The notes: generated by a model not told the origin, from the letters alone. 64,000 nt of DNA from Symsagittifera roscoffensis (GCF_963678635.1 NC_087062.1:79859200-79923199), one strand, 5' to 3'. Positions 1-11,662 are shown, counted from the stretch's first letter. Made by a program: numbers and translations.

Positions 1-2
1 GT

Positions 3-620
3 TTTAAAGAACGCTTCCAAATATTTTCACTAACCTTTCATTTCCTTGCACCACACGAAAGAGATTTGCACTGCTCACACGATATTATGTTGCGCACTAA
101 ACAAACCCACACATATAGTTATTATCGCTTCATCCAAAATCACTTTGACCTACACACACCCTCTAGACAACCACACCATCGCTTTCAATTCATTAATTCC
201 AAATACACTTCACCATTTTTCCTAAATTTCACATATTGCATTAAAGATACTAACCTTCATGGTATTCTTCGCAATTATGATCCCATAACCCAAATGTACA
301 TCTTCTGTCCCATCACCAAGACCTTCAACGCCGAAGAATCCCGACCCTTCCTTATCCCGCACGAGTTTGTACAACCCATAGAAATCCCAATTTTAGAATT
401 CATCCACAACACTAAATTCAATCACAAATTATATAATCTAATCCAAAACACACCTTATGAGTTTGCAGTTGGCACTGAAGAACTAACCACTATTAAGGCA
501 CTTCAATTGCTTTGGCCACTGCTTCAGACTAAAAATATCATCCGCATCTTAGCTAAACTACTAACAACTTCAGAACTAATTCACGACATCTTCCCCCACG
601 GTTTTTTCCCCGACGACTAA
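3..620 (+). CDS. 3' end of an unrecognised protein-coding frame (enters from the left edge)
   Basis: The frame is open from base 3 to a TAA at 618-620 (about 205 codons), with no in-frame stop up to the window edge, so the start lies outside. No domain is recognised. The product is rich in His, Ile, Leu, Phe and Thr, and its C-terminal part has an amphipathic Leu/Ile-rich stretch. The sense strand is strikingly poor in G and rich in A and C, a bias that continues to about 2650 and is common in retroelements, so this may be the last ORF of an integrated element rather than a host gene. Three bases after the stop comes a consensus donor (CAG|GTAAGT), then an acceptor and an AATAAA, which mark the 3' end of the transcript. 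Being a gene end is fairly safe; function is unknown. Confidence 0.5.
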   Translation, partial: FKERFQIFSLTFHFLAPHERDLHCSHDIMLRTKQTHTYSYYRFIQNHFDLHTPSRQPHHRFQFINSKYTSPFFLNFTYCIKDTNLHGILRNYDPITQMYIFCPITKTFNAEESRPFLIPHEFVQPIEIPILEFIHNTKFNHKLYNLIQNTPYEFAVGTEELTTIKALQLLWPLLQTKNIIRILAKLLTTSELIHDIFPHGFFPDD

Positions 621-623
621 CAG

Positions 624-702
624 GTAAGTATGAATTAAATGAATATTACTAACTAATTAAAATATTAAAAAACTCACCATACTTTATTCATGTTTTCTTT
701 AG
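624..702 (+). other. Probable 3'UTR intron
   Basis: A consensus donor GTAAGT begins three bases after the stop codon of the preceding frame. It pairs with an acceptor ending TTTTCTTTAG at 702 (a second AG is at 710). The 79-base intron would lie wholly in the 3'UTR. Confidence 0.45.
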
Positions 703-749
703 ATTTTTAGCCTTTATCCGACGATCACCTACAAAAACCACAAAAGACA

Positions 750-755
750 AATAAA
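750..755 (+). promoter_or_regulatory. Poly(A) signal AATAAA
   Basis: A canonical AATAAA lies about 130 bases after the stop codon at 618-620 and 47 bases after the proposed 3'UTR intron. It fits the end of the left-edge transcript. Confidence 0.45.
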
Positions 756-832
756 GATCGCAAATTTCATCAAACAGATTTCAACATTTCTATTAATCTC
801 TTACACTTATAAATTTATAAATTTAATACCAA

Positions 833-975
833 TGCAGTAAATTCATTTCTAAAATTTTCCCCACAAGCAGTAAATCTAATTATGATGAAAATTTGTAACT
901 TAAAATTCCCCCATAACTAGCAGTAAATTTCCAAATTCTATGCAGTAAATTAATAAAATGCAAATGCAGTACTAA
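833..975 (+). repeat. Cluster of GCAGTAAA short repeats
   Basis: The motif GCAGTAAAT or GCAGTAMT recurs about five times at irregular spacing in this 140-base stretch downstream of the left-edge gene end. The rest of 756-1420 shows no coding exon, only the same A/C-biased composition. Confidence 0.4.
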
Positions 976-1423
976 CCTTTTGATATTTTCATTCATTCGC
1001 ACAGAAATTCTATCCACACTCGCACAGCTCGCCCACGAAGAATTGTTTAAAATAATGAATTTCAGTTTCAAGTTTTCACACTCAACAACTCTAACATATA
1101 ATAACATGTTTCAAACTTTCCTTTAACCCGGTTGGAAAGGAATCATATACTAAACAAAACTAACCAACGCAGCTTACTAAATACCACAAATCATAGAATA
1201 ACAGCATGACTAAGAAAAGGAAACCAACGGTACCCAAACCGGATTAACCCAGTTTAAAACTGGATAATTTATTCTTTTGAAGACTATTATAAAGTCTAAG
1301 AAAGAAATAATAAAACACAAAAAAGTCGAAAGACAAACCCATACCACGAACAATTTACTTTTTGGAAAAAGGACATAACCAACAAGACATAAGAAAAACC
1401 ACAACAAACCCAACATAAAACGT

Positions 1424-2652
1424 TGTCACATAACAGGACCCCTCACAAGAACCGCATGAAATCATACTCCCATTCCTGGCCTAACCCACCAGGAAGGACG
1501 TCCTGAGCATGCTCTATAGCCGGCCTAACCCACCGCGCTACATCCACGCTTTGTGACCACACCTCTATTTTTAATAAGAGCTACTCAAGTGTGAGTAACT
1601 CTTCAAAATAACCGAACTAAAACAAAAAGCTTTTGTGAAAACAACTAACTAAAATCATAATTAAAAAATATTAAACTAATAAATGTTTTATAAAATGTAA
1701 ATTACATTATGCAATACATAGATCAGAATACAACACCAAGGACGAACATCTAAAGACAAAACGACCCCACTACACTCGAGAGAGAATGACCAACCACAAT
1801 CGATATGCCACTCACAATCACAACTCAAAGGATTTAGAGTACGACTTGACTTCGCAGAAAAGGACTTCATTGAACTAGACCAATGACCACCTCGATGTTC
1901 AAGTATACGTACAGATCCGAGTAACCAGGCATCCCCTCCACGCACAATCTCCACGCCATTCCCAAACTAGATCAGACACAAAAGAAGTTCTCCACGCAGA
2001 ACAGAAAAACCTGACATAGCCAACCATTCTGAAATCAGATTTGAGTTTGTTGCGAAGACTTAGTCGTTGTCACTAGAAGACACAACGTCTTATGTCTCTA
2101 ACTCCAGCTTCCTGGAACTTCTTTAACAAAAAGGAAACAGAAGAAATAAGATGTTCGCCAAACACCAACTTCCATCATCCATCCTTCGAATTGCAGAAGA
2201 ACTATTCTAAAAAACTCTGTAAAACCCGGATGGGTGGAACCTGATCTAGACTACATTTTATGATTGGATAATTTAGATATTTTACCAATATAAAGTATTT
2301 AATATTAACCAATCATGATCCATCTAACTAACAACCCACTTATTTGTAAGTGCTGAAGTTACTTGTAATTTCAGCACCAGAGAGATTTGAATTTAACTTA
2401 GAAATTAGTTGGACTCTCCCGATCACTTCAGCAGCCGCAATAAACCAGTATACCCTAGATCTATTGAGCCTAGCAGAGACTAGTTAAACAACCTGAGACT
2501 AGATAGTATAAGAGTAAGATTAGGATCGGTATTAGACTAAGAAGTTGCACGAATCTATCCGGCCGAAAATAAGATAGCGTGACGAGCAGACGGTGTACCC
2601 TATCCGAAATTACTCTATGAGTTAACCAACTCGGTCCTTTTATAGCCCAGCA
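1424..2652 (+). repeat. Candidate long terminal repeat (solo or 3' LTR)
   Basis: The block begins TGTCACATAACAGG and can be ended at AGCA near 2652, where the A/C-rich composition stops abruptly. It contains an inverted pair of CCAAT boxes (TGATTGG at 2261 and CCAATCA at 2309-2315) and a downstream AATAAA at 2439-2444, an order typical of U3 then R. Opposing evidence: no second copy is in the window, no target duplication was found and no clear polypurine tract precedes it. It would be the right-hand LTR of an element carrying the ORF at the left edge. Boundaries are tentative. Confidence 0.28.
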
Positions 2653-3790
2653 TAATTTTATAAAAATGAAAAAATGACGTGAGGTTTACTTAGCTAAAAA
2701 TTGTCAACTAAAAAACAATTGTTCAAATTCATCAAAAAGTGGAAGTTTCCTTTCACGCTTTTCAAAGCCAATTACGTTTGCTTTTAGGCGATAGAATTTA
2801 AAGCAAAGCATTTTTAGTTATAAAAGTAAAGATAATGAATAAAACTTCCGGCAAAAAAGAATGAAACGAGGAAAAATACTATTGCAAAAAAAGGAACAGA
2901 AAACAAAATTTCTGAGCTCTTTTAATTCCATAACTAATTAGGAAATTGATTTGCTCATGCTCATTGTTCAGAAAATCAGAACAAAAATTTCTGATTTCTT
3001 CACGAGTATGCAGACTTGAAACCATTTGCAGCTTAGAAGAGGCTGTGACGTAAAAATTGCTATTACACGTCAAACCAATTCCCTTTTAAAATATTACCAG
3101 CGTGACATGATAAAAAATTGTCCGTAACATGTAAAAAACTTAACAAGGCCTTGGGTGCTTTTGAAAGACGAAAAATGGCAAGAGCACTTTCTTGACAGCC
3201 TGTTAGCTATTAAGTGGCTGACCTTTACTAAAAGACTGGTGCTTTTTTTCTATTGAGAGGCAAAAAATCAATCATAGTTGTTCTTGTATTAACATCGATT
3301 TTTGCAATGGGTAAGGTAAGCTCAGGCTAAAGTGAACTGCGATGAAAAAAATTGGTTATTCGCCCGTTTGAAATTAGGTTGAACCTTTATGTTAAATGCC
3401 AGATGCATTTACTGATGGTGCTCGATAACCAGTTCTCAAATTAAAACGCCCGATGCTTAAATTAAAATGGACATATTGGAATAAATCAAATTAAATGGGC
3501 GGTGTTACTAATTATCTAACCTTTCATTCGAGGAACGCGACCGATCCAAAGGAATGGATGGTATTAACAGCATCAGGGAAATTTGTCTCAAGTAAACGGG
3601 TTACTAGCTTAAAAAATGCTGGTTTTTTCCTGGATTGTTCCTAATTTAAATTCAACTGATTTTGATAGAGATTTTAAGTCTACCGTCTAGACAGAGTATC
3701 ACTAATTTACTAGATGAAACCAAAAAATAAGCTAAAAAAAACAGAATCACTTTAATGTGTGTTATAGGCGGTTGCGATTGCTATGCCTGA
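2653..3790. other. No gene recognised
   Basis: AT-rich DNA between the A/C-biased block and the last visible immunoglobulin exon. No exon continuing the Ig gene with the required phase-1 acceptor was found by eye. Confidence 0.5.
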
Positions 3791-3824
3791 CACTATGTGT
3801 TTAAACATAAAATGATATGCTCAC

Positions 3825-6666
3825 TGATTCGAACGAGTGCAATCTCGCTCTCTGCTCCCCCATAAGTCACTCCTCCCCCCACCGTGCACTTGTACTCGCC
3901 CGCATTGCCCCCCTGCACCCGTTCGAACTCCAGTCGGGATGATTTGGTCTGGGCTTTGTCGTTGTAGTTGGTAGTGAAGATGGTGACCCTGTAACAAAAA
4001 ATAACAAAGTTCAGCAGAAACTAGTTCGTTTTAAAAAAATTCTGAAAGTCTAGCGTGTTACACCTCTGTTATATTTACTACGCAAACAATCTACAACAAA
4101 AATCGTTTGGTGTTACTTTGTTACAAAGTCGGCAATTGCCCACGCCTATGAAAAAATAACGATAGGCGTCAGTCGAAAACCAACTAGTAAACTAGTGGGC
4201 AAAAGCGTCGAAATCACGAGGATGGGTTGGGGTCAGGAAAAGATTTATGGGGGCTAGTGTCGACCTCCGGGATTCGACCCCTGACCTGCCAAATGTTCTC
4301 CTTTTGAATGTTCAGAGTCAAACAGCCCTGAAAACTTTCCTAAGATTCAGCGGATAAACACCAAAGAGTTAGGGGGGAAGCGCGTGCTCATTTTAACTTC
4401 CAAAACGTCATTTTTGGCATTTTTAGGCCGAGCAGATAACTTTGAAGTTTGAATTAAGTTACCACGTATTTAGTAAATTATTAAGTACTACTCAACAAGC
4501 GGGAGCTAAATTGAAAAAAAAATCAATAATTGACGAGGTTTTCCATTTGAAGTTTTGATATCAATTTTTTCAAGGTTTAAGGGCATAAGGAAATTTTTCT
4601 GCAAAAAATTGTTTGCTATATTATAAGGAAACGTGTCTGGGACTTCTCCATATTATTAGTCTGACGTGAAATAGATGCCAAAATGCCTCTGGCTCTATTA
4701 CGTGTTTGATATGCGTTTGTTTAATTCAATTTGCCTATTTCAATGCGTTTGTTTAATTTGCCTAATTCAAAATCAATATGTCTCATGCTGTTTTTGTTGA
4801 CTTGAACAGGGTTTTAAATATTTTACTGCAAAACAATTCAAAAGCTGAAAGCATGCCATTTTCAATTATGATTTCACAAAAGGATTGAAATTTTTGTTTG
4901 CCCTGGTTATTTTTTTTTTGAAAATTTTGCCCAAATGACCTTTGTATGTGCAACCATATACCATTATACCATATTGTATTTCACTTCTAGGATAGGAATT
5001 TTTAAAAAATATATATGATTTGTTTCTTTAACAAATAATGTCTAGCCTTGTAAAGACCACCACAAAGTTCTGCTAATTTTGCTGCATTTTTTTAGTATGA
5101 TAATTGTACGATAATTTTTTTTCAATCAAAATATCTAAGTATTTTGCAACCATTTGACTCGTGTTTTCTTTGGAAAGTTTCCAACTCAACATATTTTTTT
5201 ATCCCAAAGTTCAAATTCATATAGTGTAATTTTGACTCTTTGATGGTTACGCAACTTTTTTCAAACCAGTTTTCGCAGATTTCCATATTTTCAACAAAAA
5301 TGTCATTGTCCATTTTGTCAGCATGGAAAATTAAAATTGTAGTATCGTCTGCAAACAAAACAGTCTCACCTTCTTTGCAAGACAATGTTGAATGATTGAT
5401 ATACATAAGAAAAAGAAGAGGTCCTAAAACTGAGCCTTGCGGTACACCACACGAAATCGGTTTATGCTCTGACTTTTTGATATCTATTTCGACGTATTGA
5501 TATCGATAGTAAAAATTTTGTTGAAATTGGGATTTTTCGGTATCTTAAGACGGCTTGGATTGTCGAAAAAGGTCAAAAGATATTCAGTTTATTGAAAATC
5601 CGATGTCTATCCTCGCTGCACCTTCTTCCGGATATTAACATCAATTTTGCGGTAATTCTAATAACTCTACGAGGATGTACAGTTTGAAAAAAGTGGGTTT
5701 GTTTTTTGGCAATAAAACCACATACACCCAGTTTTCTATTTTCATGACAATTGGAACAGGTGCAAAAAACTAGTTAAGAATATAAAAAGTGCAGATGAGG
5801 GAGAAACGTTAGAAGAGCCAGCGGTTAAGGTTATACAGTGCCCGCGCACATTTCTAACTCCACCCTTTGCTTTAACGAAATCTCAATTATTTTGTCTTTT
5901 TTTTCGAGTGCAGGGTGGGAACACGACTTCTTACTTGTTGGTGCGACTTGCAGACTGTTGCACCTCTTGGAACTTCTGAGCGCCAGAGGCCTTGTACATC
6001 CAGCGCATCTCCTGCACCTGCACGCCCCCCTGAATGATGTTATTCCTGGGAATGAAGGCCTCGCAGTTAAGGGACACTGGCTTGTTCACTGACCCCTCCC
6101 ACCTCTGAGGACCAGACAGGATGTACGTCCTCTCCACTACAACAAACTTTTTTAAGCTTTCTTTACAGGTTTACATCACATCTCTCAAGCTTTTTATGTT
6201 AAGGAAAGTCGACGTTGAGTTTGGCTCTAAATTGACTGTTTCAATTAATTAGGTTTGAAAAAGTTTTTTTTTTAGTTTTTTTTTGGTTATTTAGTTTTAT
6301 TTTAATCTTAACGCGGTAAATTTGTTGTCTGGAATATCTGATGTGTGTGAATTGTTTCTGATTTTGACTCATCGAGACTAATTTGGCTAATTGAAAGTCT
6401 GAAAGCGACAATATTGATAGAAAGAAACATCAAAACTCAAACGTTCGACAATTTTAAGCCAAGAAGAGTTTTCCAATTAAATCAACCTAGAAAAACTTCT
6501 TTCAATTAAATCAACAAACGATTGAAAAAACTTCTAAATCAGACGGAAATTTTTCAAAGAAAAATATTAAGTAATACGTTTTTCACTCACGTGGCTGAGG
6601 GTCGAATTGTCCTGTCGCTATCGTCCACCATGTCATAACAGCGACGAATAGGCTGACAAGTGTCAT
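3825..6666 (-). CDS. Secreted or membrane immunoglobulin-domain protein, 5' three coding exons
   Basis: Exon 1 (6666-6591) starts with ATG and encodes a hydrophobic signal peptide of about 19 residues (MTLVSLFVAVMTWWTIATG). Exon 2 (6136-5935) and exon 3 (3988-3825) together encode one Ig domain: the B-strand Cys in VSLNCEA, the C-strand Trp in EMRWMY, and the F-strand motif NAGEYKC. All junctions are GT-AG and in phase: exon 1 ends in phase 1 (CCAC|GTGAGT), exon 2 ends in phase 2 and exon 3 completes its Lys codon. Exon 3 can end at a phase-1 donor (GTGAGC) exactly at the end of the Ig fold; unspliced it would run to a TAG at 3793-3795. Phase-1 introns bounding an Ig domain are the family norm. 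The protein acts outside the cell or at its surface, possibly in adhesion or recognition. Further domains, a TM segment or an anchor would lie in downstream exons not seen here. Confidence 0.82.
4165..4440 (+). mobile_element. Degenerate copy of the hAT-type G-rich MITE (family C)
   Basis: The segments GGGATTCGACCCCTG with flanking G-runs, and GGGGGGAAGCGCGTGC, match the better-preserved copies at 17255 and 37052 in the same order. The termini are no longer recognisable. It lies in intron 2 of the Ig gene. Confidence 0.45.
4930..5490 (-). pseudogene. LINE (non-LTR) reverse transcriptase fragment
   Basis: Read on the minus strand, the segment at about 5460-5400 encodes CGVPQGSVLGPLLFLMYIN, the conserved palm motif of LINE reverse transcriptases. 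It is followed by the catalytic-box variant LFADDTT at about 5350. The frame stays open to 5122, then continues with stops and frame changes through a thumb-like region to about 4930. The endonuclease domain and the N-terminal RT are missing, so this is a truncated dead copy. It sits in intron 2 of the Ig gene on the same strand as the gene. The motif resembles Jockey/CR1/RTE-type elements; the clade cannot be settled by eye. Confidence 0.85.
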
Positions 6667-6688
6667 CGTGTAATGTGAGGTCGAAACT
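6667..6688 (-). promoter_or_regulatory. 3' splice site just upstream of the Ig gene start codon
   Basis: On the minus strand a long pyrimidine tract ending TTTTCCAG lies 20 bases before the ATG. It marks either a 5'UTR intron or a spliced-leader trans-splice acceptor. The mature 5'UTR would be 6686-6667. Confidence 0.45.
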
Positions 6689-6689
6689 G

Positions 6690-9600
6690 GAAAATGGCAG
6701 GAAAAGAGGGAGCAGCACCAATAAGCGGGATTAGATGATGTAAAATAATCAAATCGTTCTTTTCGTCCCTTTAAATCCTAAGGCTCAGATGGCTGCCTGG
6801 GATTTGATCGAACATAAACCAGCCATAAAGTTGACTTGATAACAAGATTAACGTCTTGTGTACATTTCTGTACCTGTTATTTGAGCTAATTGGTACTTTT
6901 ATGAACAGTAATTTATAGCAATATGACATCCGATTAAAAAAAAACGAGATCAAAACTTTCCGATACGCAATTTTTTCAAATGTCTATTTTTTTAAGAAGG
7001 AATGACCAATATCAGTACGTAAAGAGTATCGTACAGCGCAGTGTATTGGTATAATTGTTTTATCTATCAGCAAATTAAACGAAGTTAATATCTCACTTTT
7101 CCACCAACTCTAAATACAATCAATATTTCAATTGGTATTTTTTTTCAAGGTGTAGTGTAGTGGTGTACATATATACCTTTAGATGGTGCTTTATTTCAGC
7201 GAATGTTATGTTATACAGACGTTTATTTTTCTGGGCTAGAAAATACTGAAGTGGCTGGATCAAGATAGCGATATGGGAAAAACCCACGCTATACTCACTG
7301 GTACCAACGGGTCTAACTTGGAAATGAGGCGTTGGGCTGGAACTGAACGATAAAAAGTAAGATTATATTGAAAATAAACGCGACACTGACCTCAATTGAT
7401 AAAGATAATAGTCTCAGGCGGCAGCCTAATCAGCACAAATAAATATGGTATTGGTTATAAACTGTTTATAACAGGATGGTATATTTTTTATTCCGTCAAA
7501 TAACCTAATAGAATTGCGAGAAAAAACGAAGCTTTATTTTTTTTTCTATGGAGTTTTAAATATTAATAACTCCTCGATTTAAAATTTTTTGTACAGGGCA
7601 CGTCTTCTTTTCAATATGCACCGGTAGGGTTTTTTGAAGGCAACTTCGCCTAGAGATTTGCCCGCTGTTTTTTATCTACCCCTGCAAATAGTATTGAGTT
7701 GAGATTGATAAATTGGCGCTTCTTTTTTCGGTCCAATTTCGCTGAGTGAAAGCTCTAGAGATATTCGACGACTTCAATAAACATTCATGGATGAATGGAA
7801 AAATGAAGGGAATTGCATTAGGTAATAGAAAAATAGAGAAATGTAAAAGTAGAAATATAACTGACTGCTGTTTCAAAATTGTAACTCCACGTGAATATGA
7901 AGTTAACGAGATGCAAAGCCCTCTTCAGGAAGAGATTTGCCCATAAAATAATAACTTCTTGTCATAAACTTCATTAATGGGAGTCCGTAAGCGCAAGAAG
8001 AAAATAGAGAGTTTTTAATCCACTTTCCAAAATGATTTCTTAACTCGATGATTTCACAACGCGTACTCGAGATGAAAATTGTCTATCTTGATAATCCGCA
8101 GCAAAATGAGAGCTCCCAAAGTTTCCGATGAAATCTTCTGAAACAGAAGAGGAAAATATGGAATAAATTTAACAGTTTCATGATTGTTATTCAAGAGCCA
8201 TTAAGATGACGTTGACATTTAAAATAAATACATCATTTTTTGTTTTATTTTCAGATTTAAGACTTCAAATATGATTAGGTAGTTAATTAACTAACTAGCG
8301 ATCCAATTTTGTTGGCTTTGGAGTTTGCAAGGTAAAAGTGGAAAAAGCCCCGGGCTGTAATCAGAGACAAGGGGAACGGAAGACAATGCAATTCCATGGT
8401 TTCTTTTCACTCAGGCAGCCCGGTGAAAAGTTGATTTGAAAAAAGTCTCCTGATTTGATATAAAAAGTTATATGCTACTGTAGTTGCGGGTTTTGAACGA
8501 AAGGTGCTTATGTGGAAAAATCATTTATGATTGAGAAAAGATAACGGGCAGAGAACTCAAAACGTAGATATTTTATGATAATCAATTTGAGGTCGAATAA
8601 ATTTCCGATAGAAAAATACAAAAATGGTAGAAGCGACCAACTTAATATTACAAACCTTCCTTACTAACCTTCGTTGCTGTCATATAAAAAGATTGTGAGT
8701 TTTTTTTTAATCAAGAATTAAGTTAATTTGTATATAACATATGGTCAAATGACTTTCTCAAAGCTTTGGGTGTAAGTGCAAATTATAAATTAACTCCTGA
8801 TTAAAAGCCTGAAAACAACTTATTTTATGAGTTACGATCTTTGTTTATAGGCTACTTGGGCTTTGATACCTTTCGGTTAATTGGACGGACAGTTGGTTTT
8901 GCATTTTTGTGGCATAGTGACACGTGGAAGATAACTAACTACCTGTCAAGGGAAAATGAGGAGAAAGGAGAGAGGTCCCGAGTTCAATTAAATTGGTGGT
9001 TAGTAGTCAAGATAGGCAAGAGCGATGGTTTTTTATTCAGTTATAACTCCCTGGGCTGGTGGGCTGGAGGAAACAGGGCGCTAGATAAGCCAGCCATTCT
9101 ACAAACTGGCTCAGTACTGTAAAAAAGCGATCTGATTTAATTCACTGCCAAAAAAGGAGAAAAAGTTTGAAACCAGAAGCTTATTTCAGAAAAAATGCGT
9201 GAGCCTTTTCTGTTATTCGACCCAAATGAAACATAAATGCCTTTGTTCCGTTCCAGCAGGTCAGAAGAGTGCTTTTACGCAAAAAAAAATCATAACCATA
9301 ATCATAAATAATCTTAATAAATTCTTTCCAAGTTTTTTCCATTTTTTCCCATTTTTAACAGTGTGACCTCATTCTGATTTTTTGCCCTTATTGAGTTCAA
9401 GTTGAAAGTTTCTTCTGAATTGCGAGGTGGAGTGCAAAACAAAAAGCATGAACTTATGCGTTTGAAATACGTTGTTTACCATTAATTTTACTCTCAAAGT
9501 AAGAAAATGAATTAAGCCATCAGTGTTTTCTTTTGCAATCAAACTCAACAATTTTTTTGAACGTTAGCAACAACAATTGAGCAGCACATTCTTTTTTTTC

Positions 9601-9785
9601 TGCACAGCGATCGACTGCCGAGTTCAAATTAAATTGTAATAAAGTTTTAAAAATAAATGATTAATCATGTAAACAAACTGCTGTGGTTGTAGCATGGAAT
9701 TTTGAAGAACCGGTCTTCAATTAATCTTATTAGTCCACCCGCCGATACAGAGAAGGACCTATGTTTTTGGATGTGTTTTAGTTTT
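6690..9785. other. No gene recognised
   Basis: AT-rich intergenic DNA upstream of the Ig gene. A 93-codon open frame at 8841-9122 (+) has a somewhat higher GC content than its surroundings, but it has no recognisable motif, no splice partner and no poly(A) context. Confidence 0.45.
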
Positions 9786-10315
9786 TTGTTCCGACTTTCG
9801 TAACGAAAGTGACAGAACATTTGTGCTCGGGTGGACTTTTTTCTTCAGACAAATTTCGACTTTTTAACTAGCCATTTTTGACGGAATTGTTTTATATCAT
9901 TCGAAAGGTATTGTTGTCCTGAGATCAAATTTGAAAAGATATTTCACCTGTGATCATTTTTCGTAAAGTTACGGGATTTAAAGATTGCCATTTTGGCCAA
10001 TTTGGGACAATTAACGCGCGATATATTTCGCGCTATTAACGCGTAAGCGGAGAGTTAATCTGTCTTAGAAATCGTTCCAACTTGGTTGAAAGAAGTTTAA
10101 TTGCCATAATTGGTTTGTTACGAGGAGCGAAATCTATCCTTTTGTACTTTATATGGCGTGTGGGGGGATGATTTTCATTAAAAAATTTCAAATTTTAGAA
10201 AAAAAAAATTTTTTTGTTTTATTTCATTGAATTTTTTAATGTTATTACTGCTCCATAAACCTTAAAAGGCAGTCGGAACATTCAAGGCTTCGCCCTGATA
10301 CGAGCAGTCTTGTTT
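9786..10315 (+). mobile_element. Family A element, full-length copy
   Basis: The copy starts TTGTTCCGACTTTCG and ends CGAGCAGTCTTGTT, about 530 bp. Three hairpins are conserved in the family: ACTTTCG-n-CGAAAGT near one end, a GC-rich GCGCGA-AATATA-TCGCGC stem in the middle, and CAGGGC-GAA-GCCCTG near the other end. There is no coding capacity. It is in opposite orientation to the copy 830 bp downstream. Confidence 0.85.
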
Positions 10316-11142
10316 TATTTAAAAAAAAAACCTATTCAAAAAAACTCAGCTATGAGAAAACATTAGTCTTATTATCCTAGCCTGAAGTGAAACTTTTGAA
10401 TGCTTTTTTAGATCAAGGACAAAATTTTGAGTTCTCAGTATTCTTGTCTCAATCTTAGTAAGTTCAGCGAAACTAAAATATTTAATTAAAAAAACTGAAG
10501 GTCAGTTCCTTCTCACCTTTTTAGTTGAAAGTTTCAGTAGTTCATACAAATAGAGTTTTTTGAAGGCAAAAAGTGGTTTTTGATTTCTAGTTTTCTTGAT
10601 TGACTCACTGCGTTGCTCGAAAAAGCAAACTTTGATTAAACAATTTTTAAGTTGTTTCAAAAAAATTGTTTGCTTTTTTCAGTAGCAGCATGAAGAAGCA
10701 CGTCGTTTTGCCCCATTGGCTTAACAAAGATTGAACATTCACACAATTTAATCAATCGATTTCCTTGTAAACACAACCTAAGTAGGTAATACAATTAGAT
10801 TAATTTGAAGCTGTTTGCCATGTTTTTCACATCCTAATTTGTAATTAAAGCTATCTACAATGACTTCATTGCTCAACGTTTTCGTTTTTTCTTTCGGATA
10901 GTTTCGTTTTTGGATTTTTAATGATTTTTGGGAAGAGCATTGTTCTTGTTTTGTCTGGATTCAAAGTTAATTCATTTATTGATCATCATCAAGCCAAATA
11001 TGGACACTATTCAGACTTTTTTGGAGAGTTTGCACTTTGTCTTTTTAAACAAGAGCTTGTAGTGTAGTAACATCTGCGTCCAGAAACCAATTTTGACTGT
11101 ACATTGTTAAAACAAAAAAAATGACGAAGACAATAAACAAAA
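10316..11142. other. Unique spacer between two inverted family A copies
   Basis: AT-rich sequence with no recognised coding or repeat feature, lying between oppositely oriented family A elements. Confidence 0.4.
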
Positions 11143-11662
11143 CCAAGACTGCTCGTATCAGGGCAAAGCCCTGAATGTTCCGATTGCCTTTTTTTTGGTT
11201 TTATGGAGCAGTAATAACATTAAAAAATTAAATGTAATAAAATTTAAAAAAAATTTTTTTTTTAATTTGAAATTTTTTATTCAAATCATCCCCCCACACG
11301 CCATTTAAAGTACAAAAAGATAGATTTAGCTCCTTGTAACCAATCAATTATGGCAAATAAGCTTATTTTACCCAATTTGGAACAATTTTAAGACGGATTA
11401 ACTCTCCGCTTACGCGTTAATAGCGCGAAATATATCGCGCGTTAATTCTCCCAAATTGGCCAAAATGGCAATCTTTAAACCCCCATAACTTTACGAAAAA
11501 GGATCACAGTTGAAATATCTTTTCAAATTTGAGCTCAGGACAACAATACTTTTTGAATGATAAAAAAAAATTCCGTCAAAAAAAGTCGAAATTTGTCTGA
11601 AGAAAAAAAAACCCACCCCGAGCACAAATATTCCGTTACTTTCGTATCGAAAGTCGGAACAA
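11143..11662 (-). mobile_element. Family A element, full-length copy (inverted)
   Basis: The copy starts CAAGACTGCTCGTATCAGGGC and ends CGAAAGTCGGAACAA, with all three family hairpins present. It is highly similar to the copies at 23093, 57255 and 61225. Confidence 0.85.

Noticed and set aside
1210-1954. Minus-strand open frames in the left block
   Set aside because: They arise from the G-poor strand bias, lack motifs and overlap the candidate LTR.
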